A stretch of 64,000 nt of DNA from Herbaspirillum sp. CF444 (GCF_000282135.1 NZ_AKJW01000018.1:1-64000); one strand, 5' to 3'. Shown: positions 18,874 through 27,834, numbered from the stretch's first letter. Numbers and translations are program-made. The notes: a model not told the origin generated them from the sequence alone.

Positions 18874-19794
18874 TCAGGCTGCCTGGCGCGGGGCATCCGC
18901 TGCGCCGCCCATCGGGAAGCCGAGACGCTCGCGCGATTCGAAATATGCCTGTGCCACGGCGCGCGACAGATTGCGAATGCGGCCGATGTAGGCCGCGCGC
19001 TCGGTCACCGAAATCGCACCGCGTGCATCGAGCAGGTTGAAGGTGTGCGCCGCCTTCAGGATCATTTCGTAGGCCGGCAGCGCCAGCGGCACTTCCAGCA
19101 GACGCTTGGCTTCGGATTCGTAGTTGCCGAACAGCGAGAACAGGAAGTCGGTGTTCGAGTATTCGAAATTGAAGGTCGACTGCTCGACTTCGTTCTGGTG
19201 AAACACGTCGCCGTAGGTCAGCTTCTTCCTGACGCCGTTCTCGACCCATTCGGTCCAGACCAGGTCGTAGACGTTTTCCACGCCTTGCAGGTACATCGCC
19301 AGGCGCTCGATGCCGTAGGTGATTTCGCCGAGCACCGGCTTGCAGTCAAGACCGCCGACTTGCTGGAAGTACGTGAACTGCGTCACTTCCATGCCGTTGA
19401 GCCAGACTTCCCAGCCCAGGCCCCAGGCGCCCAGGGTCGGGTTTTCCCAATCGTCCTCGACGAAGCGCACGTCGTTTTGCTTGAGGTCGAGGCCGAGGGC
19501 TTCGAGCGAGCCGAGGTACAGATCGAGGATGTTCTCAGGCGCCGGCTTCAGCACCACCTGATATTGGTAGTAGTGCTGCATGCGGTTCGGGTTTTCGCCG
19601 TAGCGGCCGTCTTTCGGACGGCGCGACGGTTGCACGTAGGCGGCGCGCCATGGCTCGGGGCCGATGGCGCGCAGGAAGGTCGCGGTATGCGAGGTGCCGG
19701 CGCCGACTTCCATGTCGTACGGCTGGAGCAATGCGCAACCTTGCGCATCCCAATATTCTTGCAGCTTGAGAATGATCTGTTGAAATGTGAGCAT
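18874..19794 (-). CDS. glyQ: Glycine--tRNA ligase alpha subunit
   Basis: Catalytic subunit that activates glycine. The N-terminal segment [15 protein letters not shown], the signature [10 protein letters not shown] and the block [14 protein letters not shown] are characteristic; length is 306 residues. It heads the leftward run glyQ-glyS-gmhB-plsC-metallopeptidase, which ends at the terminator at 14245-14299. lnt lies about 130 bp upstream on the same strand. Confidence 0.97.
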   Translation of the reverse strand: MLTFQQIILKLQEYWDAQGCALLQPYDMEVGAGTSHTATFLRAIGPEPWRAAYVQPSRRPKDGRYGENPNRMQHYYQYQVVLKPAPENILDLYLGSLEALGLDLKQNDVRFVEDDWENPTLGAWGLGWEVWLNGMEVTQFTYFQQVGGLDCKPVLGEITYGIERLAMYLQGVENVYDLVWTEWVENGVRKKLTYGDVFHQNEVEQSTFNFEYSNTDFLFSLFGNYESEAKRLLEVPLALPAYEMILKAAHTFNLLDARGAISVTERAAYIGRIRNLSRAVAQAYFESRERLGFPMGGAADAPRQAA

Positions 19795-19922
19795 CTTTTT
19801 TGTGGTTGCCGGTGACGGCAGGCAAGGAATTGCTAAAACCCTGAATTTTAGCGGTTTTTGGGGGGCTTATGCGCCCCGCATGGACGAATAGCGGGGAATG
19901 GAGCGCGAAACTGCGCGGAAAA

Positions 19923-21494
19923 CTAGCGATTGCGGCGCGACAGCAGCCAGGCCACGGCCAGCGCGACGATCGCCAGCGCCAGCATCAGCTTGTTGCCGAA
20001 CAGAATGTAAGGCGTCTGGCCCTGATAGCCTTGCACCGAAGCGCTCAGCATATTACGCGTGTAGGGCTGCAATTCGGCGATCACCTGCCCGTTCGGTCCG
20101 ATCACGGCGGTCGCGCCGGTATTGGTCGAGCGCAGCATCGGACGGCCGGTTTCCAGGCTGCGCATTTGCGAGATCTGCAAATGCTGCGGCAGCGCGATGG
20201 AATTGCCGAACCAGGCGATATTGGACAGATTCAGCAGGATGCTGGCTTGCGGCTGGCCGGCGTAGTAGGCGCCGCCGAGCTGGGCGGCGATTTCCTCCCC
20301 GAACAGATCTTCGTAGCAGATGTTCGGCATCACCCATTGCTGCTTGACCGCAAACGGCATCTGCAGCGGCTTGCCGCGCGTCATGTCGCCCAGCGGGATG
20401 CGCATCATGTCGACGAACCAGCGGAAGCCGAACGGGATGAATTCGCCGAAAGGCACCAGATGGTGCTTGTCATAGCGATAAGGATTTTTGGCGCTGGCCG
20501 GATCGGATGAAAAACCGATCACGCTGTTGGCGTACTGGCCGGGGCCGTCCGAGACCGGAATACCCAGCGCCAGATGGCTGCCGGAGGTCTGGATGAAGCG
20601 CGTCAGGCGCGCCAGGTAATCCGGCGGCAGTTGCTGCGGCAGCAGCGGCACGGCGGTTTCCGGCGTTGCGATCAGGTCGGCGGGCGCGCTGCGGATCATC
20701 TCGTCGTACATGTTCAGCGTCGACAGCAGCGCTTCGTTGGAAAACTTCATCTCCTGCGGGATGTTTCCTTGCAGCAGTCGCGCGGTGATCGGCTGCCCGA
20801 CCGGCTTAGTCCATTGCACCGCATGCAGTGCGGCGCCTGCACATGCCAGCAAAACCGCCAGTGCTGCAGGCAGGATGCGCCGGCCTGCGCGCAGGCTCAC
20901 CATGGCCAGGCAAGCGGCGATGACGGCGGCAATCCAGGCCAGGCCGTAGACGCCGACGACCGGAGCAAAGCCGGCCAGCGGGCCGACGTTATGGGCGTAA
21001 CCCGAAGTCAGCCACGGAAAACCGGTAAACAGCCATCCGCGCACCCATTCCGACAACGCCCACAACGCGGGCAGCACCAGCAGCAACAGCACCGCCGGCG
21101 ATAGCTGCCAGCGTTGCCGGAACCAAGCTGCCAGCCCCGCCGTCAGCGCCGCGTAGATGCCGAGATAGGCCGCCAGCAAGCCAACCGCCAATGCCGCCAT
21201 CCATCCCGCCATGCCGCCGTAGTCGTGCATGCTGATGTACAGCCAGTGCACGCCGCATGCCGCCCAGCCGAAGCCGTAAAGCCAGCCGGTCAGGGCATTG
21301 CGCTTGAGCGAAATTGTGCGGCTGACCTGGCGGAACAGCCAGGCCAGCGTCAGGATCTGGATCGGCCAGATGTTGAAGGGGGCAAAGGCCAGGACATTGA
21401 GCACGCCGGCCAGCAAGGCGACGAGCGGCGTCAATGCCGTGACCGCGGTATGGGATGCATCGGTTGCAACTGTGGCATCCGTTGCAGTGTCCAT
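19923..21494 (-). CDS. lnt: Apolipoprotein N-acyltransferase
   Basis: Inner-membrane enzyme that adds the third acyl chain to lipoproteins. Several N-terminal membrane segments (to about residue 210) precede the nitrilase-like periplasmic domain with the catalytic triad Glu279 (ATPETA), Lys343 (YDKHH) and Cys393 (NICYED). A last membrane segment ends in SRRNR. The ATG at 21494 is used; a GTG at 21527, nearer to the corC stop, is a possible alternative. Neither has an obvious Shine-Dalgarno sequence. It forms a pair with corC upstream. Confidence 0.94.
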   Translation of the reverse strand: MDTATDATVATDASHTAVTALTPLVALLAGVLNVLAFAPFNIWPIQILTLAWLFRQVSRTISLKRNALTGWLYGFGWAACGVHWLYISMHDYGGMAGWMAALAVGLLAAYLGIYAALTAGLAAWFRQRWQLSPAVLLLLVLPALWALSEWVRGWLFTGFPWLTSGYAHNVGPLAGFAPVVGVYGLAWIAAVIAACLAMVSLRAGRRILPAALAVLLACAGAALHAVQWTKPVGQPITARLLQGNIPQEMKFSNEALLSTLNMYDEMIRSAPADLIATPETAVPLLPQQLPPDYLARLTRFIQTSGSHLALGIPVSDGPGQYANSVIGFSSDPASAKNPYRYDKHHLVPFGEFIPFGFRWFVDMMRIPLGDMTRGKPLQMPFAVKQQWVMPNICYEDLFGEEIAAQLGGAYYAGQPQASILLNLSNIAWFGNSIALPQHLQISQMRSLETGRPMLRSTNTGATAVIGPNGQVIAELQPYTRNMLSASVQGYQGQTPYILFGNKLMLALAIVALAVAWLLSRRNR

Positions 21495-21534
21495 GCCGGC
21501 AGGGGAGCGAGTCGGGAGATTCACGCAGGGAGGT

Positions 21535-22422
21535 TTATTCTTCTTCCTCGGCTGCCGGGGCTTCCGGCAGTTTTTCCACCAGCAGCACATGGGCCTGGCG
21601 GGCGTCGGCGCGCAGCACTTCGAAATGCATGCCGGCGATGTCGAACTCATCGCCCTTGCGCGGCACGCGGCCGAGATGGTTGGCGACCAGGCCGCCGATG
21701 GTGTCGGCGTCTTCGTCGGAGAAGTCGGTTTCCAATGTTTCGTTGAACTGGGTGATTTCGGTCAGTCCCTTGATGCGCCAGCGCGGGCCGTGGGCGCCGT
21801 CCTTGATGGCGAGGATGTTGTCTTCTTCCTCGTCGAAATCGTATTCGTCTTCGATGTCGCCGACGATCTGTTCCAACACGTCTTCAATCGTGATCAATCC
21901 TGCCACGCCGCCGTATTCGTCGACGACGATGGCCATGTGGTTGCGGTTGGCGCGAAAGTCGCGCAGCAATACGTTGAGGCGTTTCGATTCCGGAATGAAG
22001 ACGGCGGGGCGCAGCATGTCGCGCACGTCGAAGGATTCTTCTGCGTAATAACGCAGCAGATCCTTGGCCAGCAGGACGCCGATCACCTTGTCGCGTTCTC
22101 CCTCGACCGCAGGAAAGCGGGAGTGCGACGTCGACAGCACTTCGGGCATCCAGGTTTCGATCGGCTTGGTGATGTCGATGGTGTCCATTTGCGAACGCGG
22201 CACCATGATATCGCGCACGGCCAGGTCGGATACCTGAAACACGCCTTCGATCATCGACAGCGCATCGGCGTCGATCAGATTGCGCTCGTGGGCGTCGTGC
22301 AGGACTTCGAGCAACTCTGCTCGGTTTTCAGGTTCAGGGGAGATGAGAGCGGTGAGACGTTCAAATAAAGAACGGTGTGGTTTAGCGTCAATGGATTTGA
22401 CGCTACTAGGGTGATCTTGCAT
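21535..22422 (-). CDS. corC: CorC/HlyC-family CBS-domain protein
   Basis: Cytoplasmic CBS-pair protein of 295 residues, of the type encoded before lnt in many proteobacteria and linked to magnesium or cobalt efflux. Two CBS motifs span about residues 70-200 (the second contains VDEYGGVAGLITIEDVLEQI), followed by a C-terminal transporter-associated domain (about 210-285) and an acidic tail EEEE. Unlike larger homologues it lacks a membrane domain. It is separated from ybeY by the 2.5-kb accessory insert and has its own candidate promoter. Confidence 0.9.
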   Translation of the reverse strand: MQDHPSSVKSIDAKPHRSLFERLTALISPEPENRAELLEVLHDAHERNLIDADALSMIEGVFQVSDLAVRDIMVPRSQMDTIDITKPIETWMPEVLSTSHSRFPAVEGERDKVIGVLLAKDLLRYYAEESFDVRDMLRPAVFIPESKRLNVLLRDFRANRNHMAIVVDEYGGVAGLITIEDVLEQIVGDIEDEYDFDEEEDNILAIKDGAHGPRWRIKGLTEITQFNETLETDFSDEDADTIGGLVANHLGRVPRKGDEFDIAGMHFEVLRADARQAHVLLVEKLPEAPAAEEEE

Positions 22423-22458
22423 ATGGCGTGAGCCGTGGGTCCGACGTTGTTTCGATGA

Positions 22459-22486
22459 GCCATAGGATACAACAAATATATGACAA
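22459..22486 (-). promoter_or_regulatory. Candidate sigma-70 promoter for corC-lnt
   Basis: On the minus strand TTGTCA and TATGGC are separated by 16 bp, ending about 37 bases before the corC start. An own promoter is expected here because corC-lnt is detached from the upstream ybeY end of the classical operon. Confidence 0.45.
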
Positions 22487-22633
22487 ATCTACTAAAACGC
22501 ATTGGGTCGGGATTTTTTGCGGCGCTGCAGAGACAGCGTAGATGCCGCCGAGTGTGGTAGGAAAAGAAACAGTTTCCGAACGGACATGTCCGCAGCAAGT
22601 GCCTCGCCACGAACATGTCGAAAGAAACGAAGC

Positions 22634-22858
22634 TTACTTCTTCATTTCATCTTTTGCCATGCCATCCTTGGCCATGCCGTCTTTACCCATGGAGTCCTTG
22701 CTCATGGAATCTTTCTTTTTCATCTTGTCTTTCTTCATGCCGTCCTTGGACATGGAATCCTTGGACATATCGTCCTTGGCCATGGTGTCGGCAGCGTAGG
22801 CGCCCGAAACGGCGGCCATCATCAGACAGGCGAACAGAGTAGAGAGTGCTTTTTTCAT
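22634..22858 (-). CDS. Secreted pentapeptide MxKDx-repeat protein
   Basis: A 74-residue protein starting MKKALSTLF with a signal peptide cleaved near AYAAD (about 23). The whole mature part is nine tandem copies of a five-residue unit of the form x-M-x-K-D (one has an extra Lys) and a final partial unit. This matches the described MXKDX pentapeptide family of proteobacteria, whose function is unknown. The start is fixed by a Shine-Dalgarno AGGAG eight bases before the ATG. It follows the Mo-oxidoreductase gene by 75 bp on the same strand. The mature protein is strongly charged and Met-rich; metal binding or oxidant scavenging would be speculation. Confidence 0.85.
   Translation of the reverse strand: MKKALSTLFACLMMAAVSGAYAADTMAKDDMSKDSMSKDGMKKDKMKKKDSMSKDSMGKDGMAKDGMAKDEMKK
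22637..22786 (-). repeat. Tandem 15-bp repeats encoding MxKDx units
   Basis: About ten imperfect 15-bp units encode residues 25-74 of the MxKDx protein. Variation between units is mostly at the first and third residues of each pentapeptide. Such arrays can change in copy number by slippage. Confidence 0.8.
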
Positions 22859-22933
22859 GTGAATCTCCTGGAAATAAAAAGTAATAAATAAGTGGCAAAA
22901 ACGCCATGAACCCGGCAAACACTTGGCACCTTG

Positions 22934-23719
22934 CTAAGCACCGCCGAACCAGTTGTACCCCTGGTCTTCCCAGTAACCGCCGGGGTAAGTGTTGGTTACT
23001 TCGATTGAAGCAATATGCTTCGGATTCTTGTAGCCCAGCTTGGTGGGCATGCGCAGCTTCATCGGGAAGCCGTACTTCGGCGGCAGGATCTCGCCGTCGT
23101 AGGTCAGCGTCAGCTGCGTCTGCGCGTGCAGCGCGGTCGGCATGTCGATGCTGGTGTAGTAATCGTCGGCGCAGCGGAAGGCGATGTACTTCGCGCTCAG
23201 GTCGGCGCCGATGTATTTCAGGAAACCGGCAAATGGCACGCCGCCCCAGCGGCCGATGGCGCTCCAGCCTTCGACGCAGATGTGGCGCGTGATCTGCTCC
23301 ACCTGCGGCAGGCGGCGCAGCTCCGGCAAGGTCCACGACTTTTTGTTGCCGACCAGTCCCTTGATCTCCAGGCGGTAGTCGTCGCCGTCGACTTCGGTGA
23401 TCTCGTCTTCGCCGTAAAACGCATTGAACGGAAACGGCCGCGTGATCATCGACGCCGGATACGTCGGCGCCATCTTGTTCGGATCGAACAGCCAGGCCTG
23501 CACGCCGTCGTTCATGCGCGAGATCCTGGTGAGCATGCGATTGACCGATTCGTTGTCGGTGATGTCGCAACCGGTCAGCAGCGACAGGCCGCCCAGCGTC
23601 AGCGCACGCTTGCCGAACAGGCGGCGCGAGGGCATGGCCAGTTCCAGTTCGCGGCGCGCGTCCTTGATGATCAGTTCGCCATCCAGCGCGGACGGCAGGC
23701 GATTGGGTTTATTGATCAT
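22934..23719 (-). CDS. Molybdopterin-dependent oxidoreductase (sulfite-oxidase fold)
   Basis: A 261-residue SUOX-fold catalytic subunit. The block RHICVEGWSAIGRWGG (about 150-165) carries the molybdenum-ligating Cys. The N-terminus has SRRLFGK, an exact match to the twin-arginine pattern, followed by a hydrophobic stretch and LLTGC, which also resembles a lipobox, so it may be a Tat-exported lipoprotein. About 30 residues precede the RR motif. The partner gene 16 bp upstream encodes a b-type cytochrome. It resembles MsrP/YedY by fold only; the cytochrome is not MsrQ-like, so the substrate is open. Confidence 0.85.
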   Translation of the reverse strand: MINKPNRLPSALDGELIIKDARRELELAMPSRRLFGKRALTLGGLSLLTGCDITDNESVNRMLTRISRMNDGVQAWLFDPNKMAPTYPASMITRPFPFNAFYGEDEITEVDGDDYRLEIKGLVGNKKSWTLPELRRLPQVEQITRHICVEGWSAIGRWGGVPFAGFLKYIGADLSAKYIAFRCADDYYTSIDMPTALHAQTQLTLTYDGEILPPKYGFPMKLRMPTKLGYKNPKHIASIEVTNTYPGGYWEDQGYNWFGGA

Positions 23720-23735
23720 GATGTCCTTGGCCTCC

Positions 23736-24365
23736 TCAACGGCCGCGCAGCATGGCGAGCAAGGTGCGCGGCACCAGCGCCACCATCACGATATGCACGG
23801 CGATAAACAAGACCAGAAAAGTCATCGCGAAGAAATGCACGATGCGCGCATTGTCAAAGCCGCCCATCAGTTCGCGCAGCAAGGGCAGTTGCACCGACTT
23901 CCAGACCGCCAGGCCGGACACCACGATTAATATGAGGTCAAGAATGACCGACAGGTAAGCCAGCTTTTGCACGGCGTTGTAATGATCCAGCGATGCGTGC
24001 TGCAATTTGCCTTTCAGGGCTTGCAGGAAGTCATGCAGAATTTCCGCCGGACGCAGCGGAAAGAACTTGCGCCGCGCGCGTCCGGTCAGCAAGTTCAGCA
24101 AGAGATAAACGATGCCGTTGATCGCCAGCAGCCACATGGCCGCGAAGTGCCACTGCAGCGCGCCGCCGAGCCAGCCGCCCAGCGTCCATTCCTTCGGGAA
24201 AACGAAAGGAAAAATCGGCGAAGCATTGTAGATGCGCCAGCCGCTGGCAATCATGATCACGACAGAAAAGGCATTGATCCAGTGCGTCACGCGCAGCCAC
24301 AGCGGATGCACCGCCGCGGTCGGAGCTGCTGGCGTGGTCGGCAAGACCGATGGGGAAGCTTTCAC
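23736..24365 (-). CDS. Cytochrome b561-type membrane subunit
   Basis: Four-helix b-type cytochrome (about 209 residues) that would pass quinol electrons to the periplasmic Mo-oxidoreductase encoded 16 bp downstream. Candidate haem ligands are the His residues in RVTHWINA, LQWHFAA, LDHYNAV and VHFFAM/AVHIVM within hydrophobic segments. A GTG at 24365 with AGGAGA six bases upstream is the best start; the frame can extend 14 codons further to an ATG, but that segment is not hydrophobic and lacks a ribosome-binding site. An ECF-type promoter motif lies 78-108 bases upstream. Confidence 0.85.
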   Translation of the reverse strand: MKASPSVLPTTPAAPTAAVHPLWLRVTHWINAFSVVIMIASGWRIYNASPIFPFVFPKEWTLGGWLGGALQWHFAAMWLLAINGIVYLLLNLLTGRARRKFFPLRPAEILHDFLQALKGKLQHASLDHYNAVQKLAYLSVILDLILIVVSGLAVWKSVQLPLLRELMGGFDNARIVHFFAMTFLVLFIAVHIVMVALVPRTLLAMLRGR

Positions 24366-24442
24366 AATCGTCTCCTGAGTACATCGTGCAATGCAAAACG
24401 TCGTCAATCCGATTCATGCGAGGCGTTTTGCGATTTATGCCC

Positions 24443-24473
24443 CTTGGTCGCAGCGACCGGGCGATTTCTTACA
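24443..24473 (-). promoter_or_regulatory. Candidate ECF-sigma promoter for the cytochrome/Mo-oxidoreductase operon
   Basis: On the minus strand TGTAAGAA is followed after 15 bases by CGACCAAG. The pattern (GTAA-type -35, CGAC -10) is of the kind used by ECF sigma factors, and a nearly identical copy faces the other way at 24551-24580. Confidence 0.5.
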
Positions 24474-24550
24474 GGAGAGGAGAAAAAGAATGAAAACGAA
24501 ACACCATTTTGCGGACAGTCAAAAATGCAACGAGAAAGCGGTCAGCAAAA

Positions 24551-24580
24551 TGTAAGAATCCGAGGTGGTCGCCGACTAAG
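24551..24580 (+). promoter_or_regulatory. Candidate ECF-sigma promoter for the zf-HC2 gene
   Basis: TGTAAGAA followed after 14 bases by CGACTAAG, 65 bases before the zf-HC2 start codon. It matches the motif on the opposite strand at 24443-24473 in 15 of 16 core positions, with a one-base difference in spacing. Confidence 0.5.
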
Positions 24581-24644
24581 CGATATGGCACCGGCGAATT
24601 GGGGGATGGCGCGTCATTTACAATGACGTCACAGGAGCGATTAT

Positions 24645-24818
24645 ATGAAATGCAAGGAAGCACACCGCGTCTTGTGCGAAGCGCAAGACAACAAACTGTC
24701 GTTTGCAAGAAGGCTGGCATTGCGCTGGCATCTGGCCATTTGCGACCATTGCACGCGCTTCGGCCGGCAGTTGGGATTTTTGCGGACGGCAGTCAGGCGC
24801 TATCGCGATGGGGAATAA
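24645..24818 (+). CDS. Small zf-HC2 (anti-sigma type) zinc-finger protein
   Basis: A 57-residue cytosolic protein. It begins MKCKEAHRVLCEAQD and carries a His-x3-Cys-x2-Cys motif (HLAICDHC, residues 29-36), the arrangement of zf-HC2 putative anti-sigma factors. A Shine-Dalgarno AGGAG lies just before the ATG. In related bacteria such genes usually follow an ECF sigma gene, but none is present here, so the protein looks like an orphan. Its upstream region shares a promoter motif with the divergent Mo-oxidoreductase operon. Function as an anti-sigma is inferred from the motif only. Confidence 0.75.
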   Translation: MKCKEAHRVLCEAQDNKLSFARRLALRWHLAICDHCTRFGRQLGFLRTAVRRYRDGE

Positions 24819-24911
24819 GCACTAAGGACATGTGATGTGTTGCGGCAACATCATCGCAAGAGGGAAATTGCACGCAGCGTGCAGAAGTCACTTCAATCGC
24901 CGGCTTCAAGC

Positions 24912-25370
24912 TCAGCCGCGATCGGCATAAGGATTGCCGAAGCCCAGCCCCGCCAGGATTTCCGTCTCCAAAGCTTCCATCTCGGTCGCTTCTTCCTCTT
25001 CTTCATGATCGTAGCCCTGTGCATGCAGCACGCCGTGGACGATCAGATGCGCGGCGTGATCCGGCAGCGACTTCTTCTGTTCCAGTGCTTCCTTCTCCAG
25101 CACGTCGGTGCACAGGATGATGTCGGCCTGCGTCACCTCGCTGTCTTCATCTTCCGTGTACGCAAACGTCAGCACATTGGTGGCGTAATCCTTGCCGCGA
25201 TAGTCGCGGTTCAGCGTCCGGCCTTCTTCGGCATCGACGAAACGGATCGTCAGTTCGGCGGGCGCGAAAAGCGCCGCCTGGATCCAGCGGCGGATCTGTG
25301 GCCGTGGCACGCTTTCTTTCAGGCGTGGATCGGCATACTGGACGGACAAGGTCAGTTTATTTTTTTGCAT
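24912..25370 (-). CDS. ybeY: Endoribonuclease YbeY
   Basis: Metal-dependent single-strand endoribonuclease involved in 16S rRNA 3' maturation and 70S quality control. The zinc motif [11 protein letters not shown] gives His112, His116 and His122. It overlaps the end of phoH by 14 bp, so the two are co-translated. In this genome corC does not follow directly; the zf-HC2 gene and the accessory insert come next. Confidence 0.95.
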   Translation of the reverse strand: MQKNKLTLSVQYADPRLKESVPRPQIRRWIQAALFAPAELTIRFVDAEEGRTLNRDYRGKDYATNVLTFAYTEDEDSEVTQADIILCTDVLEKEALEQKKSLPDHAAHLIVHGVLHAQGYDHEEEEEATEMEALETEILAGLGFGNPYADRG

Positions 25371-26448
25371 GACGTGGCTTGGCTGACTGGGTCAGGCCCT
25401 GGCTGAGACGTTTGACGGCGTTGTTGGAGGTGATGTGGGCGGTGCTGGCGGAGGCGCCCGCGTGCGCTTCATACGCGTCGACAATGCGCGCCACCATGGG
25501 ATGACGCACCACGTCGCTGCTGGTGAAGCGCGAGAAGGCAATGCCGCGCACGTCGTGCAGCACATTGAGCGCATCGATCAGGCCGCTTTTCTGGCCGTGA
25601 TGCAAGTCGATCTGCGTGACGTCGCCGGTGACCACGGCCTTGCTGCCGAAGCCGATGCGCGTGAGGAACATCTTCATCTGTTCCGGCGTGGTGTTCTGCG
25701 CTTCGTCGAGAATGATGAAGGCGTGATTGAGCGTGCGGCCGCGCATATAGGCCAGCGGTGCGATTTCGATCGCCTGCTTTTCGAACAGCTTCTGCGTGCG
25801 GTCGAAACCGAGCAGGTCGTACAGCGCGTCATACAACGGGCGCAGATACGGATCGACCTTTTGCGCCAGGTCGCCGGGCAGGAAGCCGAGACGTTCGCCG
25901 GCTTCCACCGCCGGACGCGTCAGCACGATGCGTTGCACGGCGTCGCGTTCCAGCGCATCGACGGCGCAGGCGACCGCGAGATAAGTCTTGCCGGTGCCGG
26001 CCGGACCGACGCCGAAGGTGATGTCGTGTTCCAGGATGGCGTGCAGGTATTCGGCCTGATGCGGCGTGCGGCCGCGCAGGTCATGCTTGCGCGTCTTCAG
26101 CACCGGACTTTCGATTTCGGTTTTTTCCTTTTTGTCGCCGGCAAGGTCGGCATCGTCCAGTTCGGCGTCGATGGTCGCGGTGGCGCGTTGTTCGACCAGC
26201 GCCAGCTGGATGTCTTCCACCGACACCGGCTTGTCCGCCAGCGCATAAAAGCGTTCGAGGATCGCCGTCGCGCGCTCGGCATTGGTGCCGCTGGCGATGA
26301 ATTTTTCGCCGCGACGGAAAATCGTCACGTCGAGGGCGGACGAAATTTGCCTCAGGTTTTCATCCAGGGGACCGCACAGATGCGCCAGACGTTTGTTGTC
26401 GAGCGGTTGCGGGATGAAGTAGTGAGGCTGGCTGGGTGATTTTTTCAA
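25357..26448 (-). CDS. PhoH-like ATPase
   Basis: A 363-residue protein of the YbeZ type, usually encoded next to ybeY. Walker A GPAGTGKT is at 148-155 and Walker [10 protein letters not shown] follows near residue 230. The N-terminal 120 residues include a KH-like region. The start is a TTG at 26448, 45 bases after the miaB stop, without a clear Shine-Dalgarno sequence. The protein is probably an RNA-associated ATPase or helicase acting with YbeY; the precise reaction is unsettled. Confidence 0.92.
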   Translation of the reverse strand: MKKSPSQPHYFIPQPLDNKRLAHLCGPLDENLRQISSALDVTIFRRGEKFIASGTNAERATAILERFYALADKPVSVEDIQLALVEQRATATIDAELDDADLAGDKKEKTEIESPVLKTRKHDLRGRTPHQAEYLHAILEHDITFGVGPAGTGKTYLAVACAVDALERDAVQRIVLTRPAVEAGERLGFLPGDLAQKVDPYLRPLYDALYDLLGFDRTQKLFEKQAIEIAPLAYMRGRTLNHAFIILDEAQNTTPEQMKMFLTRIGFGSKAVVTGDVTQIDLHHGQKSGLIDALNVLHDVRGIAFSRFTSSDVVRHPMVARIVDAYEAHAGASASTAHITSNNAVKRLSQGLTQSAKPRHAKK

Positions 26449-26493
26449 TCTGGCTCGGTATCGGTAAGGGTAAGTAGATCTGATCGGACTGAA

Positions 26494-27834
26494 TTATTGT
26501 TTGACCACGATCTCGCCGCGCAGCGAGAACGGAAACGCTTGCAGGATCGAGACGTCGACCATCTGGCCGATCAGCCGCGCGCCGTTCGGACCGCTGGCGA
26601 AATTGACCACGCGGTTGTTTTCGGTGCGGCCTTGCAGCTCGTTCGGATCCTTCTTCGACGGACCTTCCACCAGGATGCGCTGCACCGAACCGACCATGCC
26701 CTGGCCGATCTTGTTGGCGTTGTCCTGCACCACCGCTTGCAGGTGCTGCAGGCGTTTGAGCTTGACTTCGTACGGCGTGTCGTCGGCCAGGTTGGCGGCC
26801 GGCGTGCCGGGGCGCGGGCTGAACACGAAGCTGAAGCTGGTGTCGTAGCCGATGTCGGTGATCAGCTTCATCAGCGCATTGAAATCTTCTTCGGTTTCGC
26901 CCGGGAAGCCGACGATGAAGTCGCTCGAGATCGCGATGTTCGGACGCACTTCGCGCAGGCGGCGCAGCACCGATTTGTATTCCAGCGCGGTGTAGCCGCG
27001 CTTCATCGCCGCCAGGATGCGGTCGGAGCCGTGCTGCGCCGGCAGGTACAGGTGATCGACCAGCTTCGGCACCTTGGCGTAGGTGTCGATCAGGCGCTGC
27101 GTGAATTCCTTCGGATGGCTGGTGACGAAACGGATGCGTTCGATGCCGGGAATGTCGGCGATGTATTCGATCAGCAGCGCAAAGTCGGCGATTTCGCCAT
27201 CGGCCATGGCGCCGCGGAAGGCGTTGACGTTCTGGCCCAGCAGCGTGATTTCCTTGACTCCTTGCTCGGCCAGTCCGGCCACTTCGGTCAGCACGTCTTC
27301 AAAGCGGCGCGACACTTCTTCGCCGCGGGTGTAAGGCACCACGCAGTAGCTGCAATACTTGCTGCAACCTTCCATGATCGACACATAGGCGGATGCGCCC
27401 TCGACGCGGGCCGGCGGCATGTGGTCGAACTTCTCGATTTCCGGGAAGCTGATGTCGACCTGGGGACGGCCGCTGAAACGGCGCTCGCTGATCATCTGCG
27501 GCAGGCGGTGCAGGGTTTGCGGACCGAACACCATGTCGACGTAGGGCGCGCGCTTGACGATGGCTTCGCCTTCCTGCGACGCCACGCAACCGCCGACGCC
27601 GATCAGCAGGTCGGGATTGTTCTTCTTCAGTTCGCGCAGGCGGCCGAGGTCGGAGAACACCTTCTCCTGCGCCTTCTCGCGCACGGAACAGGTGTTGAGA
27701 AGGATGATGTCCGCGTCTTCCGGCTTGTCGGTCTTGATCAGGCCATCGGAGGCGTTGAGCACGTCGGCCATCTTGTCCGAGTCGTACTCGTTCATCTGGC
27801 AGCCGAAGGTTTTGATGAATACTTTTTTCTGCAT
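26494..27834 (-). CDS. miaB: tRNA-2-methylthio-N6-dimethylallyladenosine synthase
   Basis: Radical-SAM methylthiotransferase that converts i6A37 to ms2i6A37 in tRNAs reading UNN codons. The N-terminal UPF0004 domain has Cys12, Cys49 and Cys83 for the second iron-sulfur cluster. The radical-SAM motif C-x3-C-x2-C is Cys157, Cys161, Cys164 (GCSKYCSYC). A C-terminal TRAM domain completes the 446 residues. The ATG at 27834 is chosen over a TTG three codons upstream. It acts on the product of MiaA, whose gene is also in this window at 31.9 kb. Confidence 0.96.
   Translation of the reverse strand: MQKKVFIKTFGCQMNEYDSDKMADVLNASDGLIKTDKPEDADIILLNTCSVREKAQEKVFSDLGRLRELKKNNPDLLIGVGGCVASQEGEAIVKRAPYVDMVFGPQTLHRLPQMISERRFSGRPQVDISFPEIEKFDHMPPARVEGASAYVSIMEGCSKYCSYCVVPYTRGEEVSRRFEDVLTEVAGLAEQGVKEITLLGQNVNAFRGAMADGEIADFALLIEYIADIPGIERIRFVTSHPKEFTQRLIDTYAKVPKLVDHLYLPAQHGSDRILAAMKRGYTALEYKSVLRRLREVRPNIAISSDFIVGFPGETEEDFNALMKLITDIGYDTSFSFVFSPRPGTPAANLADDTPYEVKLKRLQHLQAVVQDNANKIGQGMVGSVQRILVEGPSKKDPNELQGRTENNRVVNFASGPNGARLIGQMVDVSILQAFPFSLRGEIVVKQ

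Larger units (their letters stand above)
24366..24644. other. Divergent regulatory region of the accessory insert
   Basis: This 279-base spacer separates the leftward cytochrome/Mo-oxidoreductase/MxKDx genes from the rightward zf-HC2 gene. It contains one ECF-type promoter motif on each strand. A 21-codon open frame at 24490-24555 has a strong upstream GGAGAGGAG but resembles nothing known. Confidence 0.6.

Noticed and set aside
24490-24555. A 21-codon frame with a strong GGAGAGGAG upstream
   Set aside because: The purine-rich stretch is next to the opposite-strand ECF-type motif, the peptide resembles nothing known, and the frame end overlaps the plus-strand promoter motif. Kept only as a remark.
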